64,000 nt of DNA from Collinsella sp. AF23-4AC. GTDB lineage: Bacteria; Actinomycetota; Coriobacteriia; Coriobacteriales; Coriobacteriaceae. The number at the start of each line of letters is the position of its first letter. The stretch's first letter is position 1. Below are positions 1 through 8,826 of the stretch, in pieces. The DNA lies in assembly GCF_003462685.1 (NCBI RefSeq), contig NZ_QRVE01000001.1:163421-227420 (forward strand), in the 5' to 3' direction. The translations under genes were made by a program, and so were the position numbers. Under the pieces are notes generated by a model. That model was not told the origin of the DNA, did not search any database, and saw only the letters and a program-made list of their open reading frames with translations.

Positions 1-652
1 GTGAGGTACGACGACACGGCGACAAGGCTGGACGAGTTCCTCGGGTGGCTCCTCTCCAAGGACTCCCGAGCGGCGATGCCGGGCGGCGGGCGGTCCTTCA
101 GGCGCAGGACGGCCGAGTTCTGGGAGGTCAGTCTCGTTCCCCGACGGCTACGGGGAGGCCGACCTCAGGTCGCTCGCCTTCATCGACGCGTGCCAGGACT
201 TCGTCTTCCACCGGAAGACGGGCAGGGGCAAGACCCACCTCGCCATCGCGGTCGGCGCCGCCGCTGTCAGGGCCGGCAAGTCCGTGAGGTTCTTCACCGT
301 CGCGCAGCTCGTGATGCACTTGGCCGACGCGCGCGACCGCGGCAGGCTGCGCAGGGAGCTCGACGACCTGCTGTCGGCGGACCTGCTAGTACTCGACGAG
401 CTCGGCTACGTGCCGCTCGACGTCGAGGGGGCGAGGCTGCTGTTCCAGGTCATGTCGGCCCCCGAGGGCACCCAGAGCCTCATAGTCACCACCAGCATAG
501 AGTTCAGCAGGTGGGGCACGGTGTTCGGCGACGACAAGATGGCCGCGGCCGTCGTGGACAGGCTCGTCTACACGGGCAGGCTGGTGGAGTTCAACGGCGC
601 CAGCTACAGGATGGAGAACGCGCTGATGCCCGGGAAGGGTGAGGCCGAATGA
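1..652 (+). pseudogene. istB: IstB-like ATP-binding protein, frameshifted
   Basis: IstB is the AAA+ helper ATPase of IS21 transposition. The frame read from about position 122 to 652 gives a clear IstB core: a Walker A motif KTGRGKTHLA, the stretch LLVLDELGYVPLD as Walker B, and a C-terminal segment ending in MENALMPGKG. The N-terminal part (TRLDEFLGWLLSKDS...AEFWEV) reads in a different frame (positions 1-125), and the linker normally found between the two parts is missing. A frameshift or small deletion near 122-128 therefore splits the gene. A sequencing error is the alternative. The true 5' end may lie upstream of the window. Confidence 0.6.
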
Positions 653-840
653 GGTACGCCGCGGAGGACTGCCCGGTGAACAGGATGAGAGACCGCGACG
701 CCGGCGGCTGGGACGCGCAGACGCTCTGCGGGCTCTTCCAGTGCCCGGGCTGCGAGCTGACGCCAGACCACCCGCTGATGACGGGCGAGCGGGGCGGGAT
801 GGAGGAGGTGCCCCCGGAGGAATGGGAGATACCGTTCTAG
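649..840 (+). CDS. Small cysteine-containing protein coupled to istB
   Basis: A 63-residue ORF starts with an ATG that overlaps the istB stop codon (ATGA arrangement), so it is likely translated by coupling. It contains a CGLFQCPGC cluster that could bind a metal, and an acidic C-terminus ending in EEWEIPF. I do not recognise a family. Its position suggests it is passenger or accessory coding sequence of the IS21-like element. It could also be a chance ORF in GC-rich DNA, although the exact overlap argues for translation. Confidence 0.4.
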   Translation: MRYAAEDCPVNRMRDRDAGGWDAQTLCGLFQCPGCELTPDHPLMTGERGGMEEVPPEEWEIPF

Positions 841-930
841 GCAGCGGGCGGGCCGGCCGCGACGGCGCCGGCCCGCCCGGAGGCGGTCAGCATGAGGGTG
901 TCGAAATTCGACAGACGTATTTGTCGATTT

Positions 931-1083
931 TTACTTGACGGAACACATCCCTGGGGGCGACCTGCCGAGCTCCGCGGCGATCTCGCGGGCGCTGCGGTTG
1001 AGGTCGAGCATCCTCTCGATCGTGTTCCTCTCGTACCTCGTGAGCCTCCCGTACGACCTCCCGGACGGCTTCGGTCTGGACAT
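931..1083 (-). pseudogene. IS30-family transposase, N-terminal fragment
   Basis: The minus strand encodes a 50-residue peptide starting at 1083, with a good ribosome-binding site (GGAGGGAGG) upstream. Its sequence carries the N-terminal helix-turn-helix of IS30-type transposases: RLTRYERNTIERMLDLNRSA followed by REIAAELGRSP. The similarity stops at about 955 and the frame closes at 931 inside IS21-end DNA. The simplest reading is that the IS21-like element inserted here and cut the IS30-like gene after its HTH, leaving the catalytic DDE part on the far side, outside the window. Confidence 0.5.
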
Positions 1084-1148
1084 GTCGGCCTCCCTCCATC
1101 GAGGGCCGGGGGATTCCGGCCTCTCTGGGGTTGCCTACCTGGATTCGC

Positions 1149-1190
1149 GCCTCAGGACTCAGCGCAACGCGTTGCGCTGAGTCCTGAGGC
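1149..1190. repeat. 42-bp perfect palindrome
   Basis: The sequence is exactly self-complementary over 42 bp with no unpaired centre (middle AACGCGTT; each arm reads GCCTCAGGACTCAGCGCAAC). It lies 66 bp upstream of the IS30-like transposase start, which is where the terminal inverted repeat of such an element is expected. It could be two abutted IS ends in head-to-head orientation, a palindromic IS30 target, or a regulatory hairpin. Confidence 0.75.
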
Positions 1191-1646
1191 TGTTGCAATG
1201 AAAATGAGAATCAAGGCCCCGAAATGTTCCTCATTAAGCAGAAGAAAATAACCGACGAATCCTTCCACGACCTTGTATAGTTTTAGGATTTAGACGAAGC
1301 CAACACATGCCTATAATATGCCAACTTGCTAAAGATTAAAGGGCGGCAATCTTCATGGGTGGCAGAGCCTGCCACCCAAATGACGATAGACCGCCAGCAA
1401 AAAACCAATCAGCATCGCGTCTGTTCCTCGCAGTAGTATTACTGCTACACCGACCATTAGCCCAAGAAATAAAAGTGCCTCTTTATAGCCGAGCCCGACT
1501 TCGGTAACGCATAATTACATTCGCACATTGATGACCATAAATCGGTAAAACTATTCAGGTTTCCACAATCTGAGCCGTTAAAGAACTAACGGACAATTCG
1601 ACATTCTGGCCAATCATCTCATGTGCATGCTCGCCATCGTCAGTTT
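1191..1646. other. Intergenic AT-rich stretch with a hairpin
   Basis: No convincing gene was found. A 9-bp hairpin (GGGTGGCAG / CTGCCACCC) lies at 1357-1377. On the minus strand 1353-1457 there is a 34-codon hydrophobic ORF (MVGVAVILLRGTDAMLIGFL...), which might be the relic of a small membrane protein, but it has no clear ribosome-binding site. Base composition drops sharply here compared with the IS DNA to the left. Confidence 0.4.
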
Positions 1647-2306
1647 CTAACATTTCCTCTCCGTAAATCGGTTTATAGGAAATTTGTATATCGGCCTGCT
1701 GCGCAAAAGAACACCCAACGATGTTCTCATATCTGAATAAAAGCAGTACGGCTCCCTTTTTTCTAAGCTTGCCAACGAAGCTGCAAATTTATAAACCCCT
1801 TCTTGAGGAACACATAAACGATGCTGATCCATGGACGAAGCTTTGCCAAAAGCCGAATCATCCTTCAGGCGAAGTCGACAGGCCGGTCCATCCCCAACAT
1901 TGCGAATTTCGATAGAGAGACGCACGGCCTCATTTACCGTGCTTGTCCAGATACCCTTATCTCCATCGATGTCGACAGGCTTATCGTCAACCAACACCTT
2001 ATCGATTATAAAAAACGGACGCTTAGTATTTTCCCGTTTAAACTCATCTTGTTGCCTCTGCAGATTACGATCAAGTTTATTCAGTCTTTCGGTCTGGTAG
2101 ACCGAATACAGCGCAAGAGAAATGGAACCGGCGCCAACAGCAGCAGAGCCGATATATCCAAGCAAATCCCCCGGATCAAAACGCGCTTCAAAGACTGCGC
2201 AAGGCGCCTCATACATAAATAGAACATTCACCAACAACGGAGCGCAAAATAGAAATGTCACTACTGAAATTAAGATAAATAGAAGCTTATGAGTTGTCAT
2301 TTTCAT
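1647..2306 (-). CDS. Hypothetical membrane protein with two N-terminal helices
   Basis: This is a protein of about 219 residues of unknown function. Two hydrophobic segments near the N-terminus (residues about 7-30 and 48-70) are followed by a charged, probably coiled-coil stretch (TERLNKLDRNLQRQQDEFKRE), then a soluble domain of about 130 residues that looks beta-rich (FFIIDKVLVDD...RLSIEIRNVGDGPACRL). The topology suggests an inner-membrane anchor with the C-terminal domain in the cytoplasm. The start is uncertain: a TTG at 2312 lies 5 nt after GGGAG, and an ATG at 2306 lies 11 nt after it. The gene is AT-rich compared with the rest of the window and lies in an accessory island. Confidence 0.6.
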   Translation of the reverse strand: MKMTTHKLLFILISVVTFLFCAPLLVNVLFMYEAPCAVFEARFDPGDLLGYIGSAAVGAGSISLALYSVYQTERLNKLDRNLQRQQDEFKRENTKRPFFIIDKVLVDDKPVDIDGDKGIWTSTVNEAVRLSIEIRNVGDGPACRLRLKDDSAFGKASSMDQHRLCVPQEGVYKFAASLASLEKREPYCFYSDMRTSLGVLLRSRPIYKFPINRFTERKC

Positions 2307-2312
2307 TAGCAA

Positions 2313-2643
2313 AAAAACTCCCGTACGAGAGACTTCTTAAGAGCCTCAAGCATTTAAATCTGTCGTTTCATGTCAAATCACATCTTTATATTCCTATCGT
2401 AAGTTATATCGAGATTTATCGGTTTATATAAACTTGTATAAGCTTATCGCGGAATATCGTTTGTTTCGACCCGCTAAATCCAACATATCGAGACAGGCAA
2501 TTACCGCAGGATGGAAAGTTGTTACACCTGTAAAAGTCATCGGTTCGTTCTAACAGACGTGCTGAATGACCCGTTATCCACGGCCTGAGGGAAATCGACC
2601 CCAACATGGTAAAGTAGTCGCAACAAGCAACCATGGAGGAACA
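2313..2643. other. AT-rich intergenic region, possible zinc-ribbon remnant
   Basis: This spacer is rich in TATCG/TTATCG repeats (2393-2460). On the minus strand 2416-2568 an open frame reads ...ARLLERTDDFYRC then NNFPSCGNC. It resembles the topoisomerase-type zinc ribbon found at the C-terminus of some helicases and nucleases. No domain precedes it, so it is at best a decayed gene end. The last 10 nt carry the ribosome-binding site of the DUF4869 gene (GGAGG at 2635-2639). Confidence 0.3.
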
Positions 2644-3096
2644 ATGCTCAGCATTCACTACGGCGACAGAGACGATGTGATTTATGACACGTCGACATTC
2701 TTTGATTACAGCTATTCTCCCTCTTGGCTGCAAGATCCCCTGTCACAGCGCATTATCAAATCCATTGATAATGGCACTGTTCTTGGCGCAAACGCAATTG
2801 ACACCAAGGTGCTTGGCGTTATTCCGCCAGAGAAACTATCAACGGGCACCAAAACACTTCTACTGATGCTCTTTATGCCTCAAAACCTCTACAACGCCTC
2901 AACCTGCGGAGATAATTGCGCCTATTGGATCTTGCGCATCGCCTCCAAGCATGACATCACCATCAACCTCTACCATATGATGGATTTTGGCAAAGCGCGT
3001 TTTACAGCCCGTGTCATCAATTCCGGACAGATTGTTCATACCATGGATGAGCTTGTCCTTATCTCGGCAAAATGTCTGAGGGAGGCTCGAGCATGA
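2644..3096 (+). CDS. DUF4869 domain protein
   Basis: This 150-residue soluble protein matches the DUF4869 family as I know it: an N-terminal MLSIHYGDRDD, a middle part PLSQRIIKSIDNGTVLG...VLGVIPPEKLSTGTKTL, and the signature NASTCGDNCAYWILRI followed by HMMDFG. The function is unknown. The start is the ATG five bases after GGAGG; an in-frame upstream extension lacks a ribosome-binding site. Its stop codon overlaps the start of the next gene (ATGA), so the two products are probably made together in fixed ratio. The pair sits in an AT-rich accessory island, which suggests horizontal acquisition. Confidence 0.75.
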   Translation: MLSIHYGDRDDVIYDTSTFFDYSYSPSWLQDPLSQRIIKSIDNGTVLGANAIDTKVLGVIPPEKLSTGTKTLLLMLFMPQNLYNASTCGDNCAYWILRIASKHDITINLYHMMDFGKARFTARVINSGQIVHTMDELVLISAKCLREARA

Positions 3097-4070
3097 GAGG
3101 GGAATACCAGCTGACCGTAAGGACCAATAAAGTTCAGGTCAAACTCACCATTCGCCGAAACCTCACCATCATCCAAGGCAAAAGCGCAACAGGCAAAACC
3201 ACCCTGCTGGACAGTCTCCGTGCATACGAAAACCTAGGAACCCAAAGCGGGATAATCGTTAATTGCGCAGCCCCCTGCCGCGTCATCGGCGGCATCGATT
3301 GGGAAGCGCAACTCAGCCGCATCGATAACAGCATCGTGTTTGTGGACGATACGCAAAAATTCGTAAGGAGCCATGCATTCCAACATGCAGCTCGGCACAG
3401 CTCTAACTACTACGTCATAGTTGCCAGGGACGAATTGCCCCAGCTCCCCTATAGCGTGGATGAGATCTATGGTCTCAAGAACACCAACAGGGCCACAACA
3501 AAATATCCCGTCTACACACGCACGTACACTTCTACATACCGCATTTACGGAGACGAGCTCTACGATGGAGATCTACCAGAAGAAGTCATCGTCGAGGACA
3601 GCAACGCCGGCTATGAATTCTTTAAAGTCCTGTGTGCCAAAAGCGGAATTCGCTGCGTAAGTGCCGGTGGCAAATCAAACATATACGAAACCGCTCTGAG
3701 CTCCTCAGCCCAAAAGCTGCTCGTAATTGCAGATGGAGCCGCTTTTGGTCCCGAGATGCCTTATGTCTATTCACTCAGGAGATTTAAAAAGATCGAGCTC
3801 TTTTTGCCGGAATCGTTTGAATGGCTTGTGCTGAGATCGGGACTCTTCAACGATGCCCAAACGCAAGAAATGCTCCTGCATCCTGCCGATTTCATCGACT
3901 GCGAGAAGTTCTTCAGCTGGGAACAGTTCTTTACGAAACAGCTTAGGGAGCTGACCCGAGACAGCTACCTAGCCTACAGAAAAGAAACTCTCAATCCCGC
4001 CTACTTACAGCAGCATGAGCTCGAAACGATTGCCGGATCGTTGCCCAAACTCGGAATCACTTCGCACTAG
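3093..4070 (+). CDS. P-loop ATPase partner of DUF4869 protein
   Basis: This 325-residue protein has a Walker A motif GKSATGKTT at residues 29-37 and a Walker B-like IVFVDD at 81-86, so it should bind and probably hydrolyse a nucleotide. The N-terminus (YQLTVRTNKVQVKLTIRRNLTIIQGKS) resembles the start of ABC-like ATP-binding folds, but no ABC signature is seen and the rest matches nothing I recognise. The start at 3093 is chosen because GAGGGAGG lies 6 nt upstream and the ATG overlaps the DUF4869 stop. The gene ends convergently with the glycosyltransferase at 4067, with the two stop codons overlapping by 4 nt. Confidence 0.7.
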   Translation: MRGEYQLTVRTNKVQVKLTIRRNLTIIQGKSATGKTTLLDSLRAYENLGTQSGIIVNCAAPCRVIGGIDWEAQLSRIDNSIVFVDDTQKFVRSHAFQHAARHSSNYYVIVARDELPQLPYSVDEIYGLKNTNRATTKYPVYTRTYTSTYRIYGDELYDGDLPEEVIVEDSNAGYEFFKVLCAKSGIRCVSAGGKSNIYETALSSSAQKLLVIADGAAFGPEMPYVYSLRRFKKIELFLPESFEWLVLRSGLFNDAQTQEMLLHPADFIDCEKFFSWEQFFTKQLRELTRDSYLAYRKETLNPAYLQQHELETIAGSLPKLGITSH

Positions 4071-6553
4071 ATCGAGAAATACTCGCTCTCGCTGCTAAGA
4101 TTCGGCCCCAACCACGGGTCGCCATCGAGGAAGAACTCCGGCCAGCGCTGCATGAACAGGGCCTGTTCGCGCTTCCAGCGGCGCAGCTTTTCTTCGTTGG
4201 CCTCTTCCCTGCCGCGCGAGGTGAACTCGTAGTGATACAGCTCGGCACAGGGCGTATAGATGGTGCGGTAGCCCGCCTCCCACACGCGAAGGCAAAAGTC
4301 TGCGTCGTTAAAACCAACCGCGAATTCCTCGTTATAGCCGCCGACCCGCTCAAATACGTCGCGTCGGACCATCTGGCAGGCACCCGTCACGGCGCTAAAG
4401 TTGCCCGGGCGAACTGCGCGCTCATAGTAGCCCTCACGCCTTGCCGAGAAGTCCTGGTTGGCATGGGCAAGTGCGCCACGCACGCCAACCAAAATGCCGG
4501 CATGCTGCACCAGATGATCGGCAAAGTAGAGTTTGGCGCCCACCACGCCCGCATCGGGACGCTGCAGATAGCCCATCATCTCTTCGATAAAGTCAGGGCT
4601 TATGACCTCGGTATCGTTGTTCAGCAGCAGCAGGTAATCGCCCTTGGCATGCTCAACGCCAAAGTTGATGATCTGGGAGTAATTGAACTCGCCCGGCCAG
4701 TACACAACGCGCGCCATGCCCTTGCCTTCGGATGCTGCAGCCACGCGCTCTGGCAGGGTTTCGTAATACGCAAACGTCTCTGGGGCTTCACTGTTGTTCT
4801 CCACCAAGACGATCTCGTAGTTGGCATACGTTGCCTTCTGGGCGATCGACATCACGCAGGCATCGAGCGTCTCAACGTGATCCTTGGTGGGAATCACAAT
4901 ACTCACCAGCGGCGCAGGCTCCGGCAGCGCATAGCGCATGCGGTAGACAAACGGCGTCTCGGCCTCCTCGACCGTTCCGCAAATGCCCAGCGCGTCAAAG
5001 TGACGCTGAAGCGCAAGGCGCCCGGCTTCAATAGCATACGGCTTGCTATCGGCAGAGCCATCGGCGGTCGATCCCGGATGAACGCGCCAGTGATACAGCA
5101 CATGTGCAACGTGCTCAAAGCGCGCGCCGGCTGCAAGGCAGCGAAGCGTCAGGTCGTAATCCTGAGCGCCCGCGACGTCTTCTGGCGACATGCCAATACG
5201 ATCGATGAGCGCCTTCTCCACCATCAGGAAATGCGTCACGCAGTTATGGCTATAGAGCAGGTCGACGTTGAGCCGCGTCTTAAAGACCGGCTGGCCCCAC
5301 TCCCCCGTTTTCTGGAACATGTCCTCGTCGCAGAACAGGACCTGGGGACGCTCGTCCTCGGCCGCCTTATTCAGCGCGGAAACATACTGGAATAACGCGT
5401 CCGGTTCCAGAATGTCGTCATGGTCCAAGAACGCGACGTAGTCGCCTGTCGCTCGCTCGATACCTGCGTTGGTGTTGAGCACAATGCCGCCGTTGCCGGG
5501 AAGCTCGATGCGACGGATGCGCTCGTCGTTGGCGCCTGCCGCAAGGGTGTCCACCGCGTCCCATTCGGGCGAGGCGTCCATGAGCAGCAGTTCCCAGTTG
5601 TCATAGCTCTGGGCTAGCACCGATTCCAGCAGCTTGCGCAGGTAGACCCGATCAGTCTTGTAGCACGGCACCACAATGCTCACGAGCGGTCTATAGGCAA
5701 AGGCCGCCGAAGCGACACGCTGGCACGCCAAATCGGCCGGCTTTGCGCGATGCTGTTCAAACCAACGTCGATAAGCTGCGTCGTCTGCACGCGCGTCCTT
5801 CATGCGGTTCCAACTGTCATCGACCATGCCGTTGTACAGGCGACCATCCATGGCGCAAAACCCGCTCTGGATCTGCTCTGTGGGGTCGCTCACAATTGCG
5901 ACAAAATCTCGTATATCCTGAGGCATCTCAACACTCAGATACGTTTTATTGACGCGGCAACCGTTGCGCTGGGGAACATCGACCTGCGACTCAAACACAT
6001 GCACGGTGACATCGATGGCATTCATATGCGTATCGAAGATCTGGAGCTCAGGTGCGCACTGGGGGTCTCCCGCCCAGGTAACCTCATAGCGCCACACCGC
6101 GCCGGCGTCTGCCGGCAAATAGCGAATGGCATCGATCTCGTAGCGGCCGCAGTGTTCGCCACGCTGCGCATCGCGGATAAGCGCACACAGCGCAGGCTTT
6201 GCTTTGTAGTTAATCTTGGATTCCAGCTTGGCCACGCGGCTATCGAGGCGAATGGAGCCCAACCTTTGGCCACCGGATGCAAAAACGACATCCATCGACG
6301 AGCCATCCAAAAACGGAAGCACCAAGACAGCGAGCTCGCGCTCGTAATCGGAAACGGAAGGGCAAAGCGCCAGCACACGGCCATGATCGACCGGGAGCAC
6401 CAGCGACGGCACACAAGAACCGCTCGTCGTCGCATGGGCAAACGCTTGAGAACCCTCCTGCTCAATAAGCGCGGCGACATCCTGACCGACATAGCGAAGC
6501 AGCACAAACAGACGGCCCTGACTGCGGCAAAGTGCCAAACGCTTGATACTCAT
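4067..6553 (-). CDS. Two-domain GT2 glycosyltransferase
   Basis: This 828-residue protein has a unique N-terminal region (1-285) and two GT-A glycosyltransferase family 2 domains. The first runs from about 289 to 500 (LVSIVVPCYK; metal-binding DHDD at 377-380). The second runs from about 549 to 780 (LVSIVIPTKD; NNDT at 645-648). The second resembles rhamnosyltransferases of O-antigen or cell-wall glycan assembly. It probably adds two sugars in succession to a lipid-linked or surface glycan on the cytoplasmic face. It is the last gene of a five-gene minus-strand run, and its ATG directly follows the stop of the upstream gene. The acceptor and donor cannot be told from sequence. Confidence 0.85.
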   Translation of the reverse strand: MSIKRLALCRSQGRLFVLLRYVGQDVAALIEQEGSQAFAHATTSGSCVPSLVLPVDHGRVLALCPSVSDYERELAVLVLPFLDGSSMDVVFASGGQRLGSIRLDSRVAKLESKINYKAKPALCALIRDAQRGEHCGRYEIDAIRYLPADAGAVWRYEVTWAGDPQCAPELQIFDTHMNAIDVTVHVFESQVDVPQRNGCRVNKTYLSVEMPQDIRDFVAIVSDPTEQIQSGFCAMDGRLYNGMVDDSWNRMKDARADDAAYRRWFEQHRAKPADLACQRVASAAFAYRPLVSIVVPCYKTDRVYLRKLLESVLAQSYDNWELLLMDASPEWDAVDTLAAGANDERIRRIELPGNGGIVLNTNAGIERATGDYVAFLDHDDILEPDALFQYVSALNKAAEDERPQVLFCDEDMFQKTGEWGQPVFKTRLNVDLLYSHNCVTHFLMVEKALIDRIGMSPEDVAGAQDYDLTLRCLAAGARFEHVAHVLYHWRVHPGSTADGSADSKPYAIEAGRLALQRHFDALGICGTVEEAETPFVYRMRYALPEPAPLVSIVIPTKDHVETLDACVMSIAQKATYANYEIVLVENNSEAPETFAYYETLPERVAAASEGKGMARVVYWPGEFNYSQIINFGVEHAKGDYLLLLNNDTEVISPDFIEEMMGYLQRPDAGVVGAKLYFADHLVQHAGILVGVRGALAHANQDFSARREGYYERAVRPGNFSAVTGACQMVRRDVFERVGGYNEEFAVGFNDADFCLRVWEAGYRTIYTPCAELYHYEFTSRGREEANEEKLRRWKREQALFMQRWPEFFLDGDPWLGPNLSSESEYFSI

Positions 6554-7621
6554 CTACACTTCTCGCTTTCCCAGGGCGTTCGCCGCCATGCGCTTGCAGG
6601 CACCCAGGCGCCCAAACCTCAAGACGTCGTAATCGAACATGAGCTTTTTGCACTCACGGACATTGGGGGCCTTGCTGGTAAGCGCCGCGCGCACCATAGC
6701 AGCAACAGAAGGAGCGCATAGTGCGAGCGCGGCATCGCCGCCCACAGCAGAATCGGCAAGCGCCGTGGCAACGGCAGCAAGCACCTTGCCGCAGTCCGAA
6801 CCCAGCAACCTGAGCGCATCGTACAGCACCAGATCGCATAGGAAGTACGCCAGGTCATCGGCGTGCTGTACATCGAGATCGTCGCGCTGCCAGTCAGCCA
6901 TCACCGCGGAGTAAATCTTCACGTGCTCCAGCAGTCGCGTCTCGTCGTCATAGCGCATGGTGTCCATAAGCGAGCCCTTACGCGCGACACGGTAGTCATA
7001 CAGCTTGTTCGAGATAAGCGCAGTCTTGCGCGAACGACCGTACACGGCAAAATCGAAGACCTGGTCCTCGCCATACTTGACGGTTTCGTCGAACACGATC
7101 CCGTTACCCAGCAAAAACTCACGCTTGCAGGCGGTGCGCCATGCAAAGGGGCGAGACGCTTCCTTAAACAGCAAGTCGGAGCTATAGCCTTCAAACGATA
7201 CATCGCGCGGGCTCAGCACATAGTTAAGCCACGGATACCCCGCCTCCAGCGGATACGGATTCGCGCCAAAGGTCAAAACGTCGCAGTCCTCGCGTTCAAA
7301 GACATCGACGATCACGCGGCATGCATCGGGCGCAAACCGGTCGTCGGAATCCAAAAACGCGACGACAGGTGCCGTGGACGCAGCAATGCCTGCATTACGG
7401 GCGCTCGACAGGCCGCCGTTCTCCTTATCGACCAGCGTAAAGCGCGCGTCCTTTTCGCAATAAGCAGCCGCAATATCGCGCGAACCGTCCGGCGAGCCAT
7501 CGTTGACCAGCACGCCTTCCCAATCGGGCATGTCCTGTGCAAGCAGGGAGTCCAGGCACCAGGCCAGGCACTCCTCCACGTTATAGATGGGAACGACAAC
7601 GGAAATCTTGGGGGTAGCCAT
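6554..7621 (-). CDS. GT2 glycosyltransferase, type B copy 1
   Basis: This family 2 glycosyltransferase of about 355 residues has the N-terminal fold ISVVVPIYNVEECLAWCLDSLLAQ, NDGSPDGS, and a DSDD metal site. It is homologous along its whole length to the gene at 8827-9867; both have a RPFAW/QPYAC...GEDQVF/GEDVVF block in the middle. I chose the ATG at 7621, which is 9 nt after AGGAG; a GTG at 7627 is too close to that site. The stop TAG directly abuts the ATG of the next gene. It probably extends a surface polysaccharide. Confidence 0.85.
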   Translation of the reverse strand: MATPKISVVVPIYNVEECLAWCLDSLLAQDMPDWEGVLVNDGSPDGSRDIAAAYCEKDARFTLVDKENGGLSSARNAGIAASTAPVVAFLDSDDRFAPDACRVIVDVFEREDCDVLTFGANPYPLEAGYPWLNYVLSPRDVSFEGYSSDLLFKEASRPFAWRTACKREFLLGNGIVFDETVKYGEDQVFDFAVYGRSRKTALISNKLYDYRVARKGSLMDTMRYDDETRLLEHVKIYSAVMADWQRDDLDVQHADDLAYFLCDLVLYDALRLLGSDCGKVLAAVATALADSAVGGDAALALCAPSVAAMVRAALTSKAPNVRECKKLMFDYDVLRFGRLGACKRMAANALGKREV

Positions 7622-7633
7622 AGTCACTCGCTC

Positions 7634-8752
7634 CTACTGTGCGGCCGGAACGTCGTCAGGGTGCGGGTTGTCGCCGTAGGTGCGCTGATACGTCAGCACG
7701 CGCCAGACCAGCGGCAGGCCGCCAATCTTAAAGTAATGCTTAAACGTATTGAGCTTGCCCGGCTTCTTAAAGCCAAAGCGCGAATCGATATAGGCACGGG
7801 GCGACTTGACCATCAGGCGCAAGTCGGTCTCGCCACGCGGATCAAACAGCGACAGGTCAAAGCGACCGGCATCCCAATCGGCCTTGAGCTCGGGCGAGGC
7901 CTTTTTCCAAAACTGATCACGCAGTTCATCGACCAAACGCTCATCATTCCAACGGTACGTATCGACCTTCATGCGCATTAAAATGCCCTGGAGTTGAGCC
8001 TTGAGCTCGGGACGCTCGTCCAAAAAACGTTGCATCTCGGCATATTCGTCGCACACGCAAAACACCTTGTTAGGCGAATTAACGGAGCTCTTCTCGTTAT
8101 CCTGGCGATAGCACAAAATGGGGTCCGTAATAAACGCGGCACGCTCGGCGCAAGCCCAAACCTTAAAGTTAAAGCCTGCGTCCTGATACGAGGCGCCCGG
8201 CGTGGGAAGGAACCGAATCTGATTGTCGTTGAGGAACTGGCGCCGATAGATAGCCGACCAAATGGAAGGTTTGCGGTAGAAGATGCCCGGGCGATCGACG
8301 GGACGATACGCGGCGCCCGTCATATGCTCGTCGACAATCCCAAACAGCTCACGGCGCTCGCTGGGCGTGGACCAATACAGGTAAAAGTCGCCCTTTACCA
8401 CATCGGCATGCTCAGCATCGGCCTTGGCGACCAGCTTTTGGAGCGAATCCTCAAACATAAAGTCGTCGGACTCAAGGATGCCCACGTACTCACCGCGCGC
8501 CATCTCCAGGCCGCGGTTCATCGAGTCGCCGTAGCCGCTGTTGGCTTTATCAATCATCTTAACGCGCGCATCGCGCTCCATGTACTCGCGAATAATATCC
8601 GGCGAGCTATCGGTAGAGCCATCGTTGATGCAAATGATCTCAATGTCCTTGAGCGTCTGCGCCACGGCGGAATCGAGGCACTCGCGCAGATAGCGCTCGA
8701 CATTGCAGATGGGAACAAGCAGCGAAACTTTAGGGGTATCAGAGTTCTGCAA
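7634..8752 (-). CDS. GT2 glycosyltransferase, type A copy 1
   Basis: This 372-residue family 2 glycosyltransferase (VSLLVPICNVERYLRECLDSA, INDGSTDSS, ESDD) is a close paralogue of the gene at 9874-10977. The shared stretches include KANSGYGDSMN, the middle KPSIWSA and the C-terminal-side YRQDNE. The start is a TTG five bases after AGGAGG, and the paralogue also uses TTG. It lies third in the minus-strand operon, with 12 nt before the next gene. The C-terminal third is not shared with typical GT2 enzymes and may bind the acceptor. Confidence 0.85.
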   Translation of the reverse strand: MQNSDTPKVSLLVPICNVERYLRECLDSAVAQTLKDIEIICINDGSTDSSPDIIREYMERDARVKMIDKANSGYGDSMNRGLEMARGEYVGILESDDFMFEDSLQKLVAKADAEHADVVKGDFYLYWSTPSERRELFGIVDEHMTGAAYRPVDRPGIFYRKPSIWSAIYRRQFLNDNQIRFLPTPGASYQDAGFNFKVWACAERAAFITDPILCYRQDNEKSSVNSPNKVFCVCDEYAEMQRFLDERPELKAQLQGILMRMKVDTYRWNDERLVDELRDQFWKKASPELKADWDAGRFDLSLFDPRGETDLRLMVKSPRAYIDSRFGFKKPGKLNTFKHYFKIGGLPLVWRVLTYQRTYGDNPHPDDVPAAQ

Positions 8753-8826
8753 GAGAACCTCCTGTTGAGTAGCGTGTAACAGGGTTATTTTAGCAGCCGA
8801 GTTGCGGCGGGCGGCAGCGCTTGGAA

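Larger units (their letters stand above)
1..956 (+). mobile_element. IS21-like element, right-hand portion
   Basis: This is the right-hand part of an IS21-family element that enters from the left edge of the window. It contains a broken istB, a small overlapping ORF and a non-coding end. The end holds a 15-nt near-palindrome at 899-913 (TGTCGAAATTCGACA) and a further GACA/TGTC pair, the kind of repeated transposase site found at IS21 ends. The right boundary is placed at about 956, where similarity to an IS30-like transposase starts on the other strand. istA would lie outside the window. No target-site duplication can be checked because the left end is not visible. Confidence 0.55.

Noticed and set aside
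1..642. Full-length frame-1 ORF at the left edge
   Set aside because: After about position 125 its sequence becomes Arg/Gly-rich nonsense, while another frame gives the IstB core.
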